Shown: positions 1 to 9,550, counted from the stretch's first letter. The stretch: DNA of 64,000 bases from Novosphingobium sp. EMRT-2 (GCF_005145025.1 NZ_CP039695.1:3457501-3521500), one strand, 5' to 3'. Numbers and translations: made by a program. The notes: a model not told the origin generated them from the sequence alone.

Positions 1-176
1 TCGCCGAAGGGCTGGCGTCCGCGCTATCCGGTCCATTGATCACGGGAGGAGTCGGTGGCACCATTCTCGGCAACGCGGTGGCCGCGCTGATGGCGGTGGG
101 CGGAACCGCGCTCACGCTCGCGCTCTACCGGCTGCTGGGTTATTCGGGCGAGCGGCTGGCCGAGGTTTTCGGCTGA
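1..176 (+). CDS. C-terminal fragment of an unidentified membrane protein
   Basis: A reading frame enters from the left edge (first full codon at base 3) and stops with TGA at 174-176. The 57 visible residues are rich in Gly, Ala, Leu and Val. They contain one clear hydrophobic stretch (about residues 25-45) followed by a short amphipathic tail ending in GERLAEVFG. Codon use is that of a real GC-rich gene. I do not recognise the family from this piece. It reads in the same direction as topA, 121 bases upstream of it, but a short inverted repeat (CGCGTA-caca-TACGCG, 261-276) lies between, so the two may be transcribed separately. Confidence 0.55.
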   Translation, partial: AEGLASALSGPLITGGVGGTILGNAVAALMAVGGTALTLALYRLLGYSGERLAEVFG

Positions 177-297
177 CGGTTTCTGTCGCGGTGATCAAGG
201 CAATGGGATGATTGTCGCAAGGCAAGGCTTGACGATCGGCGTGCGGCATCGCCACCCTCGCGCGTACACATACGCGTAAGGTCACGATATACCCGTC

Positions 298-2889
298 ATG
301 CAGCTTGTCATTGTTGAATCGCCGGCCAAGGCCAAGACCATCGAGAAGTACCTTGGCCCCGGCTACAAGGTCCTCGCCTCCTACGGCCACGTCCGCGACC
401 TGCCCGTGAAGGATGGCTCCGTCCGCCCGGATGAGGACTTCGCGATGGACTGGGAGCTTTACGGCGACAAGCAATCGCGCGTGAAGGCGATCACCGACGC
501 CGCGAAGGAAGCCGACCGTCTGATTCTCGCCACCGACCCTGATCGCGAGGGCGAGGCGATTTCCTGGCACGTGCGCGAACTGCTGTCGAAGCGGCGCGCG
601 CTGCCCAAGGAGGTGGAGCGAGTCACCTTCAACGCCATCACCAAGGCCACCGTGACCGAGGCGATGCAGCACCCGCGCGCGCTCGATCAGGACCTGATCG
701 ACGCCTATCTGGCCCGCCGCGCGCTGGATTACCTGTTCGGCTTCACGCTCTCGCCCGTGCTGTGGCGCAAACTGCCGGGCGCCAAATCCGCCGGCCGCGT
801 GCAGTCCGTGGCGCTTCGCCTGATAGTGGAGCGCGAGCGCGAGATCGAATCGTTCCGCGCGCAGGAATACTGGTCGGTCGTCGCGCGGCTGGAGCAGGGC
901 GGCACCGAGTTCCAGGCCCGTCTGGTGCGCTTCGACGGCGACAAGCTCGATCGGCTGAGCCTGGGTGACGAAGGCGTGGCGATGCGCGCCAAGGCGGCGG
1001 TGGAAGGCGCCACGTTCCGCGTCGAGGAGGTCGAGACCAAGCCGGCCCGCCGCAATCCCTATCCGCCGTTCACCACCTCCACGCTGCAGCAGGAAGCGGC
1101 GCGCAAGCTGGGCTTTTCGGCCAGCCACACCATGCGCGTGGCACAGACGCTCTACGAAGCCGGCGCGATCACCTATATGCGGACCGACGGCGTGCAGATG
1201 GATCCCAGCGCCATCAGCATGGCGCGCAAGGCGATCTCGGACCGCTATGACGGGCATTACCTGCCCGAAAAGCCCCGGCACTACGAAACCAAGGCCAAGA
1301 ACGCGCAGGAAGCGCACGAGGCGATCCGCCCGACCGATTTCGCCAAGGACCGCCATGGTTCGGGGGACGAAGCGCGGCTCTACGACCTGATCTGGAAGCG
1401 CGCGATCGCCAGCCAGATGGCGTCGGCCAGTCTGGAACGCACCACGGTCACGCTGCGCGAGGGCACCGGGCGGCACGAATTGCGCGCCACCGGGCAGGTG
1501 GTGAAGTTCCCCGGCTTCCTGGCGGTGTACGAGGAAGGGCGCGACCAGAAGCAGGATGCGGAGGACGACGATTCCGGCTTGCTGCCTATGATGAACAAGG
1601 GGGATACCCCGGCGAAGCGCGGGGTGGACGCCACCCAGCACTTTACCCAGCCGCCACCGCGCTATTCGGAAGCCAGCCTGGTCAAGCGGCTGGAGGAACT
1701 CGGCATTGGCCGGCCTTCGACTTATGCCGCCACGTTGCAGGTGCTCAAGGACCGTAACTACGTCCGCACCGAGAAGAACCGTTTCTTCGCCGAGGAATCG
1801 GGGCGGATGCTGACGGCGTTCCTCGAACGCTTCTTCGATCGCTACGTCGCCTACGATTTCACCGCCGGCATGGAAGACGAACTGGACGACGTCTCCGGTG
1901 GCCGGGCGGCGTGGAAGCAGGTGCTGGCCGCGTTCTGGCGCGATTTCAAGCCGAAGTCCGACGAGGTGATGGAGAAGAAGCCGAGCGAGGTAACCGCCGC
2001 GCTCGACGTCTTCCTTGAGGACTATCTGTTCCCGCCCAAGGCGGACGGCAGCGATCCGCGCCTGTGCCCCAAGTGCGGGGAAGGGCGCCTCTCGCTGCGC
2101 GGCGGACGCTATGGCGCGTTCATCGCTTGCTCGAACTATCCGGAGTGCAAGTTCACCCGCAAGTTCGCCCAGCCCGGCGGGGCCGATGGCGAAGGTGGAG
2201 ACGAGGACGGCGCGCTGGGCAAGGACCCGGCCACCGGTCTGGAGGTGGTGCGCCGGTCGGGCCGGTTCGGTCCCTACATCCAGCTGGGCGAAGGCAAGGA
2301 AGCCAAGCGCGCCTCGATCCCCAAGGACATTCCCGAACTCGATCTGGAATGGGCGCTGAAGCTGCTCAGCCTCCCGCGCGAGATCGGGGCGCATCCGGAA
2401 AGCGGCAAGCCGATCACGGCCAGCATCGGGCGCTATGGCCCCTATCTGGCGCATGACGGCAAGTACGCGCGGCTGCGCTCCACCGCCGAAGTGTTCGAGA
2501 CCGGCATGAACGCCGCCGTGGTCAAGCTGGCCGAAGCGGCCAATGGCGCGGCCGCGCGGGGATCGCGCGCGCCGGCCGAACCGCTCAAGACCTTCGGGCC
2601 GCATCCGACCTCGGGCGGCGAGATCAAGCTGATGGCGGGCCGCTATGGGCCTTACGTTACCGACGGCACCACCAACGCCACGCTCCCGCGCGACAAGCAG
2701 CCCGAAGCGCTGACGCTGGAGGAAGCGATCGTCCTGATCGACGAGCGCGCCGCCAAGGGGCCTGCCAAGGGCAAGAAGAAGGCTCCTGCCAAGAAGGCGG
2801 CACCAAAGAAGGCCGCGCCGAAGAAGGCGGCTGGCGAGAAGAAAGCAGCGGCGAAGAAGCCTGCGGCAAAGAAGGCGGCTGCCGAGTAG
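298..2889 (+). CDS. topA: DNA topoisomerase I (type IA)
   Basis: Type IA topoisomerase, 863 aa, which relaxes negative supercoils through a covalent tyrosine-DNA intermediate. The Toprim domain opens with VESPAKAKTIEKYLG (from residue 5) and carries the metal-binding ATDPDREGEAISWH motif. The catalytic tyrosine is Tyr293 in AITYMRTDG. A four-cysteine zinc ribbon lies near residues 590-615 (CPKC...CSNYPEC). After it come at least three GR[FY]GPY repeats typical of the alphaproteobacterial C-terminal domain, then a Lys/Ala/Pro-rich basic tail of about 40 residues that probably binds DNA. The ATG at 298 matches the usual N-terminus of the family. It converges on the Sel1 lipoprotein gene with a 24-base gap. 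Confidence 0.97.
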   Translation: MQLVIVESPAKAKTIEKYLGPGYKVLASYGHVRDLPVKDGSVRPDEDFAMDWELYGDKQSRVKAITDAAKEADRLILATDPDREGEAISWHVRELLSKRRALPKEVERVTFNAITKATVTEAMQHPRALDQDLIDAYLARRALDYLFGFTLSPVLWRKLPGAKSAGRVQSVALRLIVEREREIESFRAQEYWSVVARLEQGGTEFQARLVRFDGDKLDRLSLGDEGVAMRAKAAVEGATFRVEEVETKPARRNPYPPFTTSTLQQEAARKLGFSASHTMRVAQTLYEAGAITYMRTDGVQMDPSAISMARKAISDRYDGHYLPEKPRHYETKAKNAQEAHEAIRPTDFAKDRHGSGDEARLYDLIWKRAIASQMASASLERTTVTLREGTGRHELRATGQVVKFPGFLAVYEEGRDQKQDAEDDDSGLLPMMNKGDTPAKRGVDATQHFTQPPPRYSEASLVKRLEELGIGRPSTYAATLQVLKDRNYVRTEKNRFFAEESGRMLTAFLERFFDRYVAYDFTAGMEDELDDVSGGRAAWKQVLAAFWRDFKPKSDEVMEKKPSEVTAALDVFLEDYLFPPKADGSDPRLCPKCGEGRLSLRGGRYGAFIACSNYPECKFTRKFAQPGGADGEGGDEDGALGKDPATGLEVVRRSGRFGPYIQLGEGKEAKRASIPKDIPELDLEWALKLLSLPREIGAHPESGKPITASIGRYGPYLAHDGKYARLRSTAEVFETGMNAAVVKLAEAANGAAARGSRAPAEPLKTFGPHPTSGGEIKLMAGRYGPYVTDGTTNATLPRDKQPEALTLEEAIVLIDERAAKGPAKGKKKAPAKKAAPKKAAPKKAAGEKKAAAKKPAAKKAAAE

Positions 2890-2913
2890 GTACGGAAGAT
2901 CCTTGCGCGCCGG

Positions 2914-3537
2914 TCAGTTGATGATCGGCGCGTGGTCCTCCTCAAGCACGGCGGCCACGTTCGCCTGGACGGTGCCGGGGCGGGCGTTCTGCGCCAGCCA
3001 GGCTCGGAAGCCGTGCAGCTTCGCGGGCTGGATGCGTCCCAGCTTGTAGGCACGGGCAATGGCCAGCGCGGCATCGCCATTTCCCTGCCGCGCGGCTTGG
3101 ATGTACCAGTCGAGCAGGTTGTCGTGCAGCGGCATGTAAGGATGCCGATCGCCTTCGCTCGCGACAAGAAACTCGCCGCGTTCGGAACCGCGTTTGGCGG
3201 CTTCCCGATACCAATGCGTTTCGCGCCCGAAGGTATCGATCCGATCCCAGGCGGGGTTGGGGTGCGCGGAGGCGGCGCGGTAGAAGTCGCCCAGGAAAAG
3301 CGCCGCCTGAACGCTGCCACCGTCCGCTGCCTTGACCACACAGGCGCCCGCCGGCGTATCCTCTATCGGCTTGCCTTGCGTCAGCACGGTTTGCGAAAGG
3401 CCGGCGGTGGTGCAGGCGGCAAACGCGCGCTCGGCTTGCGCATCGAGGCCCGCCGCGGGGGCGTCACCATGCTGTGGTGCGCAGGAAGCCAGCGCGGCGC
3501 AGGCCATTGCCAATGGGGGAAGGAACCGGCCCGTCAA
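2914..3537 (-). CDS. Sel1-repeat lipoprotein
   Basis: 207-aa exported protein. The N-terminus has a basic start, a hydrophobic core and a lipobox (LASC) near residue 19, so it should be a lipoprotein. The rest contains alpha-helical Sel1-like repeats: segments with Ala/Gly spacing such as WYREAAKRGSERGEF and WYIQAARQGNGDAAL. Sel1 repeats are generally protein-interaction scaffolds in the envelope; the partner is unknown. The start codon overlaps the stop of the upstream GT22-type glycosyltransferase (ATGA, 3534-3537), so the two are probably translationally coupled and may work together on an envelope glycan. Confidence 0.75.
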   Translation of the reverse strand: MTGRFLPPLAMACAALASCAPQHGDAPAAGLDAQAERAFAACTTAGLSQTVLTQGKPIEDTPAGACVVKAADGGSVQAALFLGDFYRAASAHPNPAWDRIDTFGRETHWYREAAKRGSERGEFLVASEGDRHPYMPLHDNLLDWYIQAARQGNGDAALAIARAYKLGRIQPAKLHGFRAWLAQNARPGTVQANVAAVLEEDHAPIIN

Positions 3538-5045
3538 TGCCCCAGCCTTCGCAGCACGGTGTTGTAGTCGAAGTCGCCCGGGCCGCCGGTGCAGATGCCC
3601 GGCCGCACAAACAGGCAGAACTTCTGCTTCTCAGGCGCCTTGTGCTGTTGCAGGCATTCCACCTGCCGATAGGATGGTGGCAATTCGGGCGCGGACAGGC
3701 GCGGCGCGATGATCACGTTGAAGGCCGGCTCCATGGCCTGCGCCGATGCCGCCGAGCGGCGCCCTTCCAGCAGCGCGACGGGAACGGAGCGGTTGAGGTA
3801 GGTGTAGTTGGCCATCGGCAGGTCCGGTTCCTGGAAAAGCGCCAGGCCGCAGATGCCCGGCACCCTGCCTGCCTTGGCCAGCATAGTGTTGGCCGCGCGC
3901 CCATTGCCCCAATAGGCGCTGAACGGCTTGGTCGCGCCGACAACGGCGGACAGCAGGAACCACAGCACACACAGGGTGATGGTCGGATTGAGCCGCCCCG
4001 CCGCCCTCCAGCGCCCCGCCAGCGCCTTCCACAGGTCGACAGACCCGATCGCCGCCAGAAACACGGCCAGCGCGATGGCGAGGATGACGAAGCGGTATTC
4101 CTTGTGGGGGATCAGCGAGTGGCTGGCGATGACGACCAGCGCGATGATCGCCACGAACGGAAAGCGGCGCGCCCCGGCTACGAGCGACGGCAGCAGGGCA
4201 AGCGCGGCGACGTGCCAGGTGGTGCCGATCTGCGTCACGAACCACCACGGTGGCTGGGTGCCGAACGACGCGCTGCGGTTTTCGCCCAGGTTGATCGCGA
4301 AATTACGCCACAGCCACAGCAAGGGCGGCGCGCCGGCCGCCATGTCGGCGAGCGCGCCAAGGGCGATCGCCGCAAGGCTGCCACCGGCGAGCGGCACGAG
4401 CGTGCGGCGCGGATCGCCGCTGACCGCGAGCAGACCGATCAGCGCCAGCGCGGGCGCGTACTGGAAGCGGACGATGAAGGTCAGGCCAAGGAGCAGGCCG
4501 AGTATGCCGGCCAGCCTGATCGACGGGCGCTCACGCAGCCGCATCGCCAGATAGAGCGCGGGCACGGCCAGCGACAGCGCGATCCCTTCGCCCGACGGGC
4601 GCGCGGCGAAGTAGAAGATTTCCACCCATACCGCGCCGACCCAGCCGGCGACGATCGCGTGCTGCCGGCTGATCCGTTCGCCCATGGCGAAGAAGCTGGC
4701 GACCACGCCCAGCGACAGCAGCCCCAGCAGACCCCGCGTCAGCCACAGGTGCAGCATCGTGTCCGGCGCGATCGCGTGCCCGAGCGCGAGCGAAGGGGTG
4801 AGCAGCATCGGCACCAGCCAACCGCGGATGCCTTCGTGAAACTCCCACGCCACGATCCAGTGACCGGTCAGGCGGCCCCAGGCGGGCTCCAGATACTGCC
4901 AGATTTCATCCGGCTGATGGACGATGGTCTGGCTCGCCATGGCGAGCCGGAACACCAGCGCCACGCCAAGGATGGGCACGAGCGCGCGCCAGGGCGTCTG
5001 TTCGGGGCGCCCGGTGGCTCGGACAGGATCGCGCGGGGCGGGCAT
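3534..5045 (-). CDS. Alg9/PIG-B-like (GT22) membrane mannosyltransferase-type protein
   Basis: 503-aa polytopic protein with roughly ten hydrophobic segments. The first loop has the GT-C acidic motif HQPDE (residues 43-47) followed by IWQYLEP. A later HKEYRFV motif is the second signature of family GT22, whose eukaryotic members (Alg9, Alg12, PIG-B) transfer mannose from dolichol-phosphate-mannose. That combination makes GT22 more likely than GT39/ArnT. By family analogy the donor would be a polyprenyl-phosphate sugar and the reaction periplasmic; the acceptor is unknown. It lies 52 bases downstream of another GT-C gene and overlaps the Sel1 lipoprotein gene, suggesting one envelope-glycosylation operon. 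Confidence 0.75.
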   Translation of the reverse strand: MPAPRDPVRATGRPEQTPWRALVPILGVALVFRLAMASQTIVHQPDEIWQYLEPAWGRLTGHWIVAWEFHEGIRGWLVPMLLTPSLALGHAIAPDTMLHLWLTRGLLGLLSLGVVASFFAMGERISRQHAIVAGWVGAVWVEIFYFAARPSGEGIALSLAVPALYLAMRLRERPSIRLAGILGLLLGLTFIVRFQYAPALALIGLLAVSGDPRRTLVPLAGGSLAAIALGALADMAAGAPPLLWLWRNFAINLGENRSASFGTQPPWWFVTQIGTTWHVAALALLPSLVAGARRFPFVAIIALVVIASHSLIPHKEYRFVILAIALAVFLAAIGSVDLWKALAGRWRAAGRLNPTITLCVLWFLLSAVVGATKPFSAYWGNGRAANTMLAKAGRVPGICGLALFQEPDLPMANYTYLNRSVPVALLEGRRSAASAQAMEPAFNVIIAPRLSAPELPPSYRQVECLQQHKAPEKQKFCLFVRPGICTGGPGDFDYNTVLRRLGH

Positions 5046-5097
5046 GTACGGGCTGGTCGATGCTATCGGAGGAGCTAACGGCGACGATCGGCGCGCG

Positions 5098-6696
5098 TCA
5101 ACGGTCGATGAGGGCGCGCGCGGGCACCGGAGGCAGGGCGGGCTTGAGGCGATACAGCCGGAACTGGCGGGTGCCGATGGCGACAGTGGCGTAAGTCTCG
5201 TAATCGCGATCGAGCAGCCGCATCAACAGCGCGCGCGAAGACTGGTTGGCCGGCCGCGACAAGGGCTTGACGCCCACCATCACCACACTGGGACGCCGCG
5301 CCATGATCCGCCGCATCTCGTCTTCCACGTCGATGCCCAGCGAACGGCTTTCCACCGCCCCGGCAAGGTGCGTCGGGAAAATGTAGCTCGTCGCAAGGCA
5401 GGCGTTCGTGGTCTGGTAAAGCACCGGATCGCCTTCGTTCATGTAGAAGCAGCCATCGCCCAGTTCGGCCCGGATCAGACTGGTGGCGTGCTCCACGTCA
5501 CCCAGCGTGCCGTGGTGATAGAACTGGTAGGCCGGGACGACCACGCCGCCGATCGCGCCCAGCCCCAGCAGGAACCGCGCATACCACTTCTCGCTGCGGA
5601 TCTGCCGCCCTAGCGCGGGCGCGGCCAGAATGCACAGGGGCGCCAGCAGAGGCCCGACGTAGTGATCGTACCAGGTGCCGAACGCCAGGAATCCGGCGAA
5701 GGCCGCCACGCCCCAGGCCCGCAGCACATGCCGCGCGCGGGGATAGGAACCGCCGGTCATCGCCAGATGGTGCGGGGCATTGAAGATCGCGAACCAGAAC
5801 GGCGCGAGGACCAGCATTTCCTTGGTCAGCCGCCACCAGGCTTCGCCATCTGACTGGCGCGACATGATCGAGAAGAAATTGGCCTGCATGAATGCGCCGG
5901 CATGGCCCATCGCGCCATAGATGCCGAGCGCCAGCGCCGTCGGCGCCAAAGCGGCTCCTACCCACAGCAGCGCGGCGGCGCCGAGCTTCTTCCACGACCA
6001 GACATCGGCATAGGCGCGGCCGAGCAGCAGGGCGCCGAAAGCGACGCCTTCGAACACCACCGTGTACTTGATCTGCATGGCGATGCCGACCAGCGCCATG
6101 ATGCCCGCGCCGCGCCAGAGCAGTTGCGGGTCTTCCAGGCGCTTGAGCGTATCGACCACGGCCCATGCGGCAAGCGCAACGGGCAGGTTGAAGAACACCG
6201 GCGCCTGTCCCAGCACGCAGTTGAACACCGGCATGAACAGGATGTAGGCGAACCCGGCCTGCCACGCCCCGGCCCGTGGCGCGATCTCGCGCGAGAGCCG
6301 TTCGATCACCATCGCCGTCGCCACCGTGCTGAGCACGCCCGCCAACTGATAGGTGACGACGCCATCGCCCGGGAACAGGTGAAACAGCTCGAACAGCAGG
6401 AACAGGCCGATCGGCTTGCGGTCCCAGATGTCCACATAGGGCACCGCGCCGTGCAGCATCCGGTCGCCGACGAGCAGATAGAACTGTTCGTCGATGTGGA
6501 TCACCGGATTGCCGATCAGCAGCGCGCGCAGCAGCAGCGTCAGCGTAAGGTAGCTCAACGCCAGCGTCAGCCAGTCCGGCAGGTGCAGCTGTCGCCATGC
6601 GGCGGCGGCCCGGACCGGAAGCGTGGCCGAGAGCAGGGGCGGTGCATCCTGGGTTCGGACCGACGTCGTCCGGACGGCACCGACGCTTTCGACCAT
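5098..6696 (-). CDS. GT-C fold membrane glycosyltransferase (GT39/ArnT-like)
   Basis: 532-aa polytopic membrane protein. After a cytoplasmic N-terminus of about 45 residues and the first membrane span comes HIDEQFYLL, with the acidic pair Asp69-Glu70 expected for polyprenyl-phosphate-sugar-dependent GT-C enzymes. A DRKPIGLF segment follows, typical of the PMT/ArnT-like group. About ten further hydrophobic segments follow, then a soluble C-terminal domain of about 150 residues. Donor and acceptor cannot be told from sequence. It is the first gene of a minus-strand group with the GT22-like gene and the Sel1 lipoprotein. The 204 bases upstream (6697-6900) contain no gene and probably hold the promoter. 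Confidence 0.72.
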   Translation of the reverse strand: MVESVGAVRTTSVRTQDAPPLLSATLPVRAAAAWRQLHLPDWLTLALSYLTLTLLLRALLIGNPVIHIDEQFYLLVGDRMLHGAVPYVDIWDRKPIGLFLLFELFHLFPGDGVVTYQLAGVLSTVATAMVIERLSREIAPRAGAWQAGFAYILFMPVFNCVLGQAPVFFNLPVALAAWAVVDTLKRLEDPQLLWRGAGIMALVGIAMQIKYTVVFEGVAFGALLLGRAYADVWSWKKLGAAALLWVGAALAPTALALGIYGAMGHAGAFMQANFFSIMSRQSDGEAWWRLTKEMLVLAPFWFAIFNAPHHLAMTGGSYPRARHVLRAWGVAAFAGFLAFGTWYDHYVGPLLAPLCILAAPALGRQIRSEKWYARFLLGLGAIGGVVVPAYQFYHHGTLGDVEHATSLIRAELGDGCFYMNEGDPVLYQTTNACLATSYIFPTHLAGAVESRSLGIDVEDEMRRIMARRPSVVMVGVKPLSRPANQSSRALLMRLLDRDYETYATVAIGTRQFRLYRLKPALPPVPARALIDR

Positions 6697-6900
6697 TCAT
6701 TCGCTCCGTTGCTGCTGCACGCTAGACCTGTAACGGGCGAGCAAATCGATACCTTCGCGCTCGCGAACGCGATAATGGCCGACGCCCCTCATTTGGCGCC
6801 ATAACCTGTATCGCCAGTGAACGACAATCGGAAACCGCAAGGCGGCGCGATGGCGCGAACCGCCCGTGCGCCGGGATCCTGCGGGATACCGCCGTGCCGG

Positions 6901-7794
6901 TTAGCGTGTTGGAGTCCGCGGGGTTACGATGAACACCGGCGGAGGCGGTGTCGTGCCTGGCTCCGGGGCCAGCCGCCGCACGATTTCGTCGGCAATGGCG
7001 GCGTGGCCCAGCGCGGTCGGGTGCCAGGCGGGGCCTGTTCCAAAACCCGGATAGCCGGAGGCCCAGGGGATGACGGAACAGGGCGTGTGCGACCGGGACA
7101 TGCGGGCAGCCTCGATCAGCAGCGCTCCTTCCTGCCCGGCGACGCGCGCGATCACTTCCCGCAGCCGGTCACCCACCGCGCGCCGGTCGGCGGCTTCGGC
7201 GGGGGTCAGGGGCGTGCGATCGCACAAGACCAGACGGGGCAGGAGCGCCAGATAATCGACGAACACCAGCCGCGCGGCCGGCGCGCGTGTCCGCACTTGC
7301 GCGGCGATCAGCCGCAGGTTGGCTTCCAGCGCGGTCCACGTGGCCTGATCGGGCAGTGGAGGCGGCACGGCGCATTCGGGCTTGCTGCGAGTTTCCGTGG
7401 AAAGGCGGCACAGCCCCGCGAAGAAATCGCTGACATAGCGCACGTCGTTGGCGCCGATGGTCACGGTGACGAGCCGGGTGTCGGGCGTGACGGCATCGAT
7501 CTGCGGCGGCAGTTCGTCCCACTTGCCCAGGACGTGCTCCGTCTTCGCCGAACTGCACGTCGCGTCCGCCAGCGCCAGTTTCAGGCGCTGGGCGACGAGA
7601 TGGGCATAGCTGGGGGCCGTGCGCGAACAGCGCGGCGGCGTGCCGGGGTCGGGCGGGCCAAGCTGGAGGCCGGACGCAAAGGAATCGCCGATGGCGACAT
7701 AGCGCGCACCGGCTGGCAGACCCTGCGCCAGCGCACCCGACGGGAGGGCGAGAGCGAGCGCAAGGGCAGGGAGAACCGCCCGCAAGGCCTTCAC
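6901..7794 (-). CDS. Secreted SGNH/GDSL-type hydrolase
   Basis: 297-aa protein with an export signal (hydrophobic stretch to about residue 23, ending GALAQ). It has all SGNH blocks: IGDSFASG with the nucleophilic Ser, the conserved Gly region, GAND with the Asn, and HPTALGH with the catalytic Asp-His pair near the C-terminus. Such enzymes hydrolyse esters of lipids or sugars in the periplasm or outside; the substrate is unknown. The start is GTG at 7794, overlapping the era stop in a GTGA tetranucleotide, so it is the last gene of the lepB-rnc-era unit. Being coupled to era is probably positional rather than functional. Confidence 0.8.
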   Translation of the reverse strand: MKALRAVLPALALALALPSGALAQGLPAGARYVAIGDSFASGLQLGPPDPGTPPRCSRTAPSYAHLVAQRLKLALADATCSSAKTEHVLGKWDELPPQIDAVTPDTRLVTVTIGANDVRYVSDFFAGLCRLSTETRSKPECAVPPPLPDQATWTALEANLRLIAAQVRTRAPAARLVFVDYLALLPRLVLCDRTPLTPAEAADRRAVGDRLREVIARVAGQEGALLIEAARMSRSHTPCSVIPWASGYPGFGTGPAWHPTALGHAAIADEIVRRLAPEPGTTPPPPVFIVTPRTPTR

Positions 7795-8726
7795 TTCACC
7801 CAGTCCAGCCCGATTTCCTCATAGATCTCGCGGCTGTCGGCCCAGCCTTCCTCCACCTTCACATGCAGGAACAGGTGGACTTTCACGCCCAGCAACGCCG
7901 CCAGTTCCTTGCGCGCGGCCTCGCCGATCGCCTTGATCCGGGCGCCGCCCTTGCCCAGCACGATGGATTTCTGGCTGTCGCGCGCGATCACGATCTGCTG
8001 GTGGATTTCCACCGATCCGTCGGCCTTGTGCTGGTAGCTTTCGGGGCGCACCGCGCTGTCATAGGGCAGTTCGTCATGCAACTGGCGGTAGAGCTGCTCG
8101 CGCGTGATCTCGGTCGCCAGCAGGCGTTCGCTGGCATCCGAAACCTGATCTTCGGGATAGTGCCACACGCCTTCGGGCATCAGCGTGGCCAGCCGCCGCT
8201 TGAGTTCGGGCACGCCATCGGCGGTGAGCGCGGAGACGAAGAACACCTCGTCGAACGCCCCTTGCGCGCTGAGTTCCTCCGCCATGACCAGCAGCGGTTC
8301 CTTGGGCGTGGAGTCCACCTTGTTGAGTACCAGGATCTTCCGTTCCTTGCGATCGGCCAGCGCGGCGAGGATCGGTTCGAGGTAGTCGCGCTTCTTCTTG
8401 CGCGCATCGACCACCAGCAGGATGGCATCGGCTTCGACCGCGCCTTCCCACGCGGCGCTGACCATCGCGCGGTCCAGCCGGCGGCGCGGTTCGAAGATGC
8501 CGGGTGTGTCGGCGAGGATGATCTGCACCCTGTCCACCCCGCCCGCATCGGTGGGCAGATCCTCCAGCGCGATCCCCATCAGCCGCGCGCGCGTGGTCTG
8601 CGCCTTGGACGATACGATGGCGACCTTCTGGCCCACCAGCGCGTTGACCAGCGTGGACTTGCCCGCGTTGGGCGCCCCGATCACCGCGACGAGGCCGCAG
8701 CGTTCCCTTGCGTTGGTTTCTGTCAA
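7791..8726 (-). CDS. era: GTPase Era, 16S rRNA maturation
   Basis: 311-aa GTPase that binds the 3' end of 16S rRNA during 30S assembly. G1 is GAPNAGKST (17-25), G3 is DTPG (73-76), G4 is NKVD (135-138) and the G5-type VSAL follows near 164-167. The C-terminal KH domain shows its GxxG loop as GKGG (258-261). The start is taken as TTG at 8726: a GGAG lies six bases upstream, the N-terminus then has the normal length, and no ATG fits. It sits 125 bases downstream of rnc and overlaps the SGNH hydrolase start. The lepB-rnc-era order is the classical arrangement. Confidence 0.95.
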   Translation of the reverse strand: MTETNARERCGLVAVIGAPNAGKSTLVNALVGQKVAIVSSKAQTTRARLMGIALEDLPTDAGGVDRVQIILADTPGIFEPRRRLDRAMVSAAWEGAVEADAILLVVDARKKKRDYLEPILAALADRKERKILVLNKVDSTPKEPLLVMAEELSAQGAFDEVFFVSALTADGVPELKRRLATLMPEGVWHYPEDQVSDASERLLATEITREQLYRQLHDELPYDSAVRPESYQHKADGSVEIHQQIVIARDSQKSIVLGKGGARIKAIGEAARKELAALLGVKVHLFLHVKVEEGWADSREIYEEIGLDWVK

Positions 8727-8851
8727 AATAACTCCAATCGCCCCAAGCCTGCCGGGGCTGTTTTCTGTTTAGCGTGAAGCGCCGGTTGCCGGAAGAAGGC
8801 AAGCTGCCCGGTGGGCATTCTTTCCGCAGGCAACTCTTTCCGGCGGGCCTT

Positions 8852-9550
8852 TCAGGCGAACCGGTTCATGAATTCGCGGGCGGCGGAGGTTTCCGCTTCC
8901 TGCTTGCTCGATCCGCGCGCTTCCATCACGCCCACGCCCTTCACTTCGACGCTGACGGTGAAGCTGGCGGCGTGATCGGGTCCATCGCGGCGGACCAGCG
9001 TATAGACCGGGGGCTTGCGGCGGTTGCCGGCCGCCCATTCCTGCAACGCAGCCTTGGGGTGCTTGCGCTGGCCCGCGCCGCCCGCCATCGGCTTGTCCCA
9101 CGCGCGACGCACGAAGGCCTGCGCAACGTCGAAGCCACGGTCGACGAACAGCGCGCCGATCAGCGCCTCCATCACGTCGCCCAGGATGTTGTCGCTGTCC
9201 GCGCCGCCATCGTCGCGCGCCTGCTTGCCGAGGCGGATGTGCGCGGGCACGCCCAGCGTGCGCGCCACGTCGGCGCAGGTCTCGCGGCTGACCAGCGCGT
9301 TGAGCCGCTGCGAGAGCTTGCCTTCGGCGGCATCGCTCTTTTCGTGCAGCCAGTCGGCGATGGCGAGGCCGAGCACGCGATCGCCAAGGAATTCGAGCCG
9401 CTGGTAATCACGCGCCTCGCCCATTGACCCATGCGTCAGCGCCTCGCGCCACAGGTCGTCGCGCAAGGGCGCATGGCCGGTCAGGGCGGTCAGGAAGGCA
9501 ATCGTATCATCGGCCAGCGGTGCGGCCGGCACGGGCTGGGGCTTGCTCAG
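8852..9550 (-). CDS. rnc: Ribonuclease III, probably CTG-initiated
   Basis: Double-strand-specific RNase that processes rRNA precursors. The signature RLEFLGDRVL (51-60 from the start used) carries the catalytic acids, the second acidic helix is DVMEALIGALFVDRG, and a dsRBD follows starting with HPKAALQEWA. No ATG, GTG or TTG lies in a sensible place: the only upstream ATG (9634) would add 28 residues that merely mirror lepB in another frame. A CTG at 9550 overlaps the lepB stop as CTGA, is preceded by a run of six G, and gives 232 aa, the usual RNase III length. I therefore use CTG; the exact start is uncertain. Confidence 0.88.
   Translation of the reverse strand: MSKPQPVPAAPLADDTIAFLTALTGHAPLRDDLWREALTHGSMGEARDYQRLEFLGDRVLGLAIADWLHEKSDAAEGKLSQRLNALVSRETCADVARTLGVPAHIRLGKQARDDGGADSDNILGDVMEALIGALFVDRGFDVAQAFVRRAWDKPMAGGAGQRKHPKAALQEWAAGNRRKPPVYTLVRRDGPDHAASFTVSVEVKGVGVMEARGSSKQEAETSAAREFMNRFA

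Noticed and set aside
112..2604. An 830-codon open frame on the minus strand opposite topA
   Set aside because: It is a mirror frame caused by high third-position GC; the protein has no family motifs and topA is certain.
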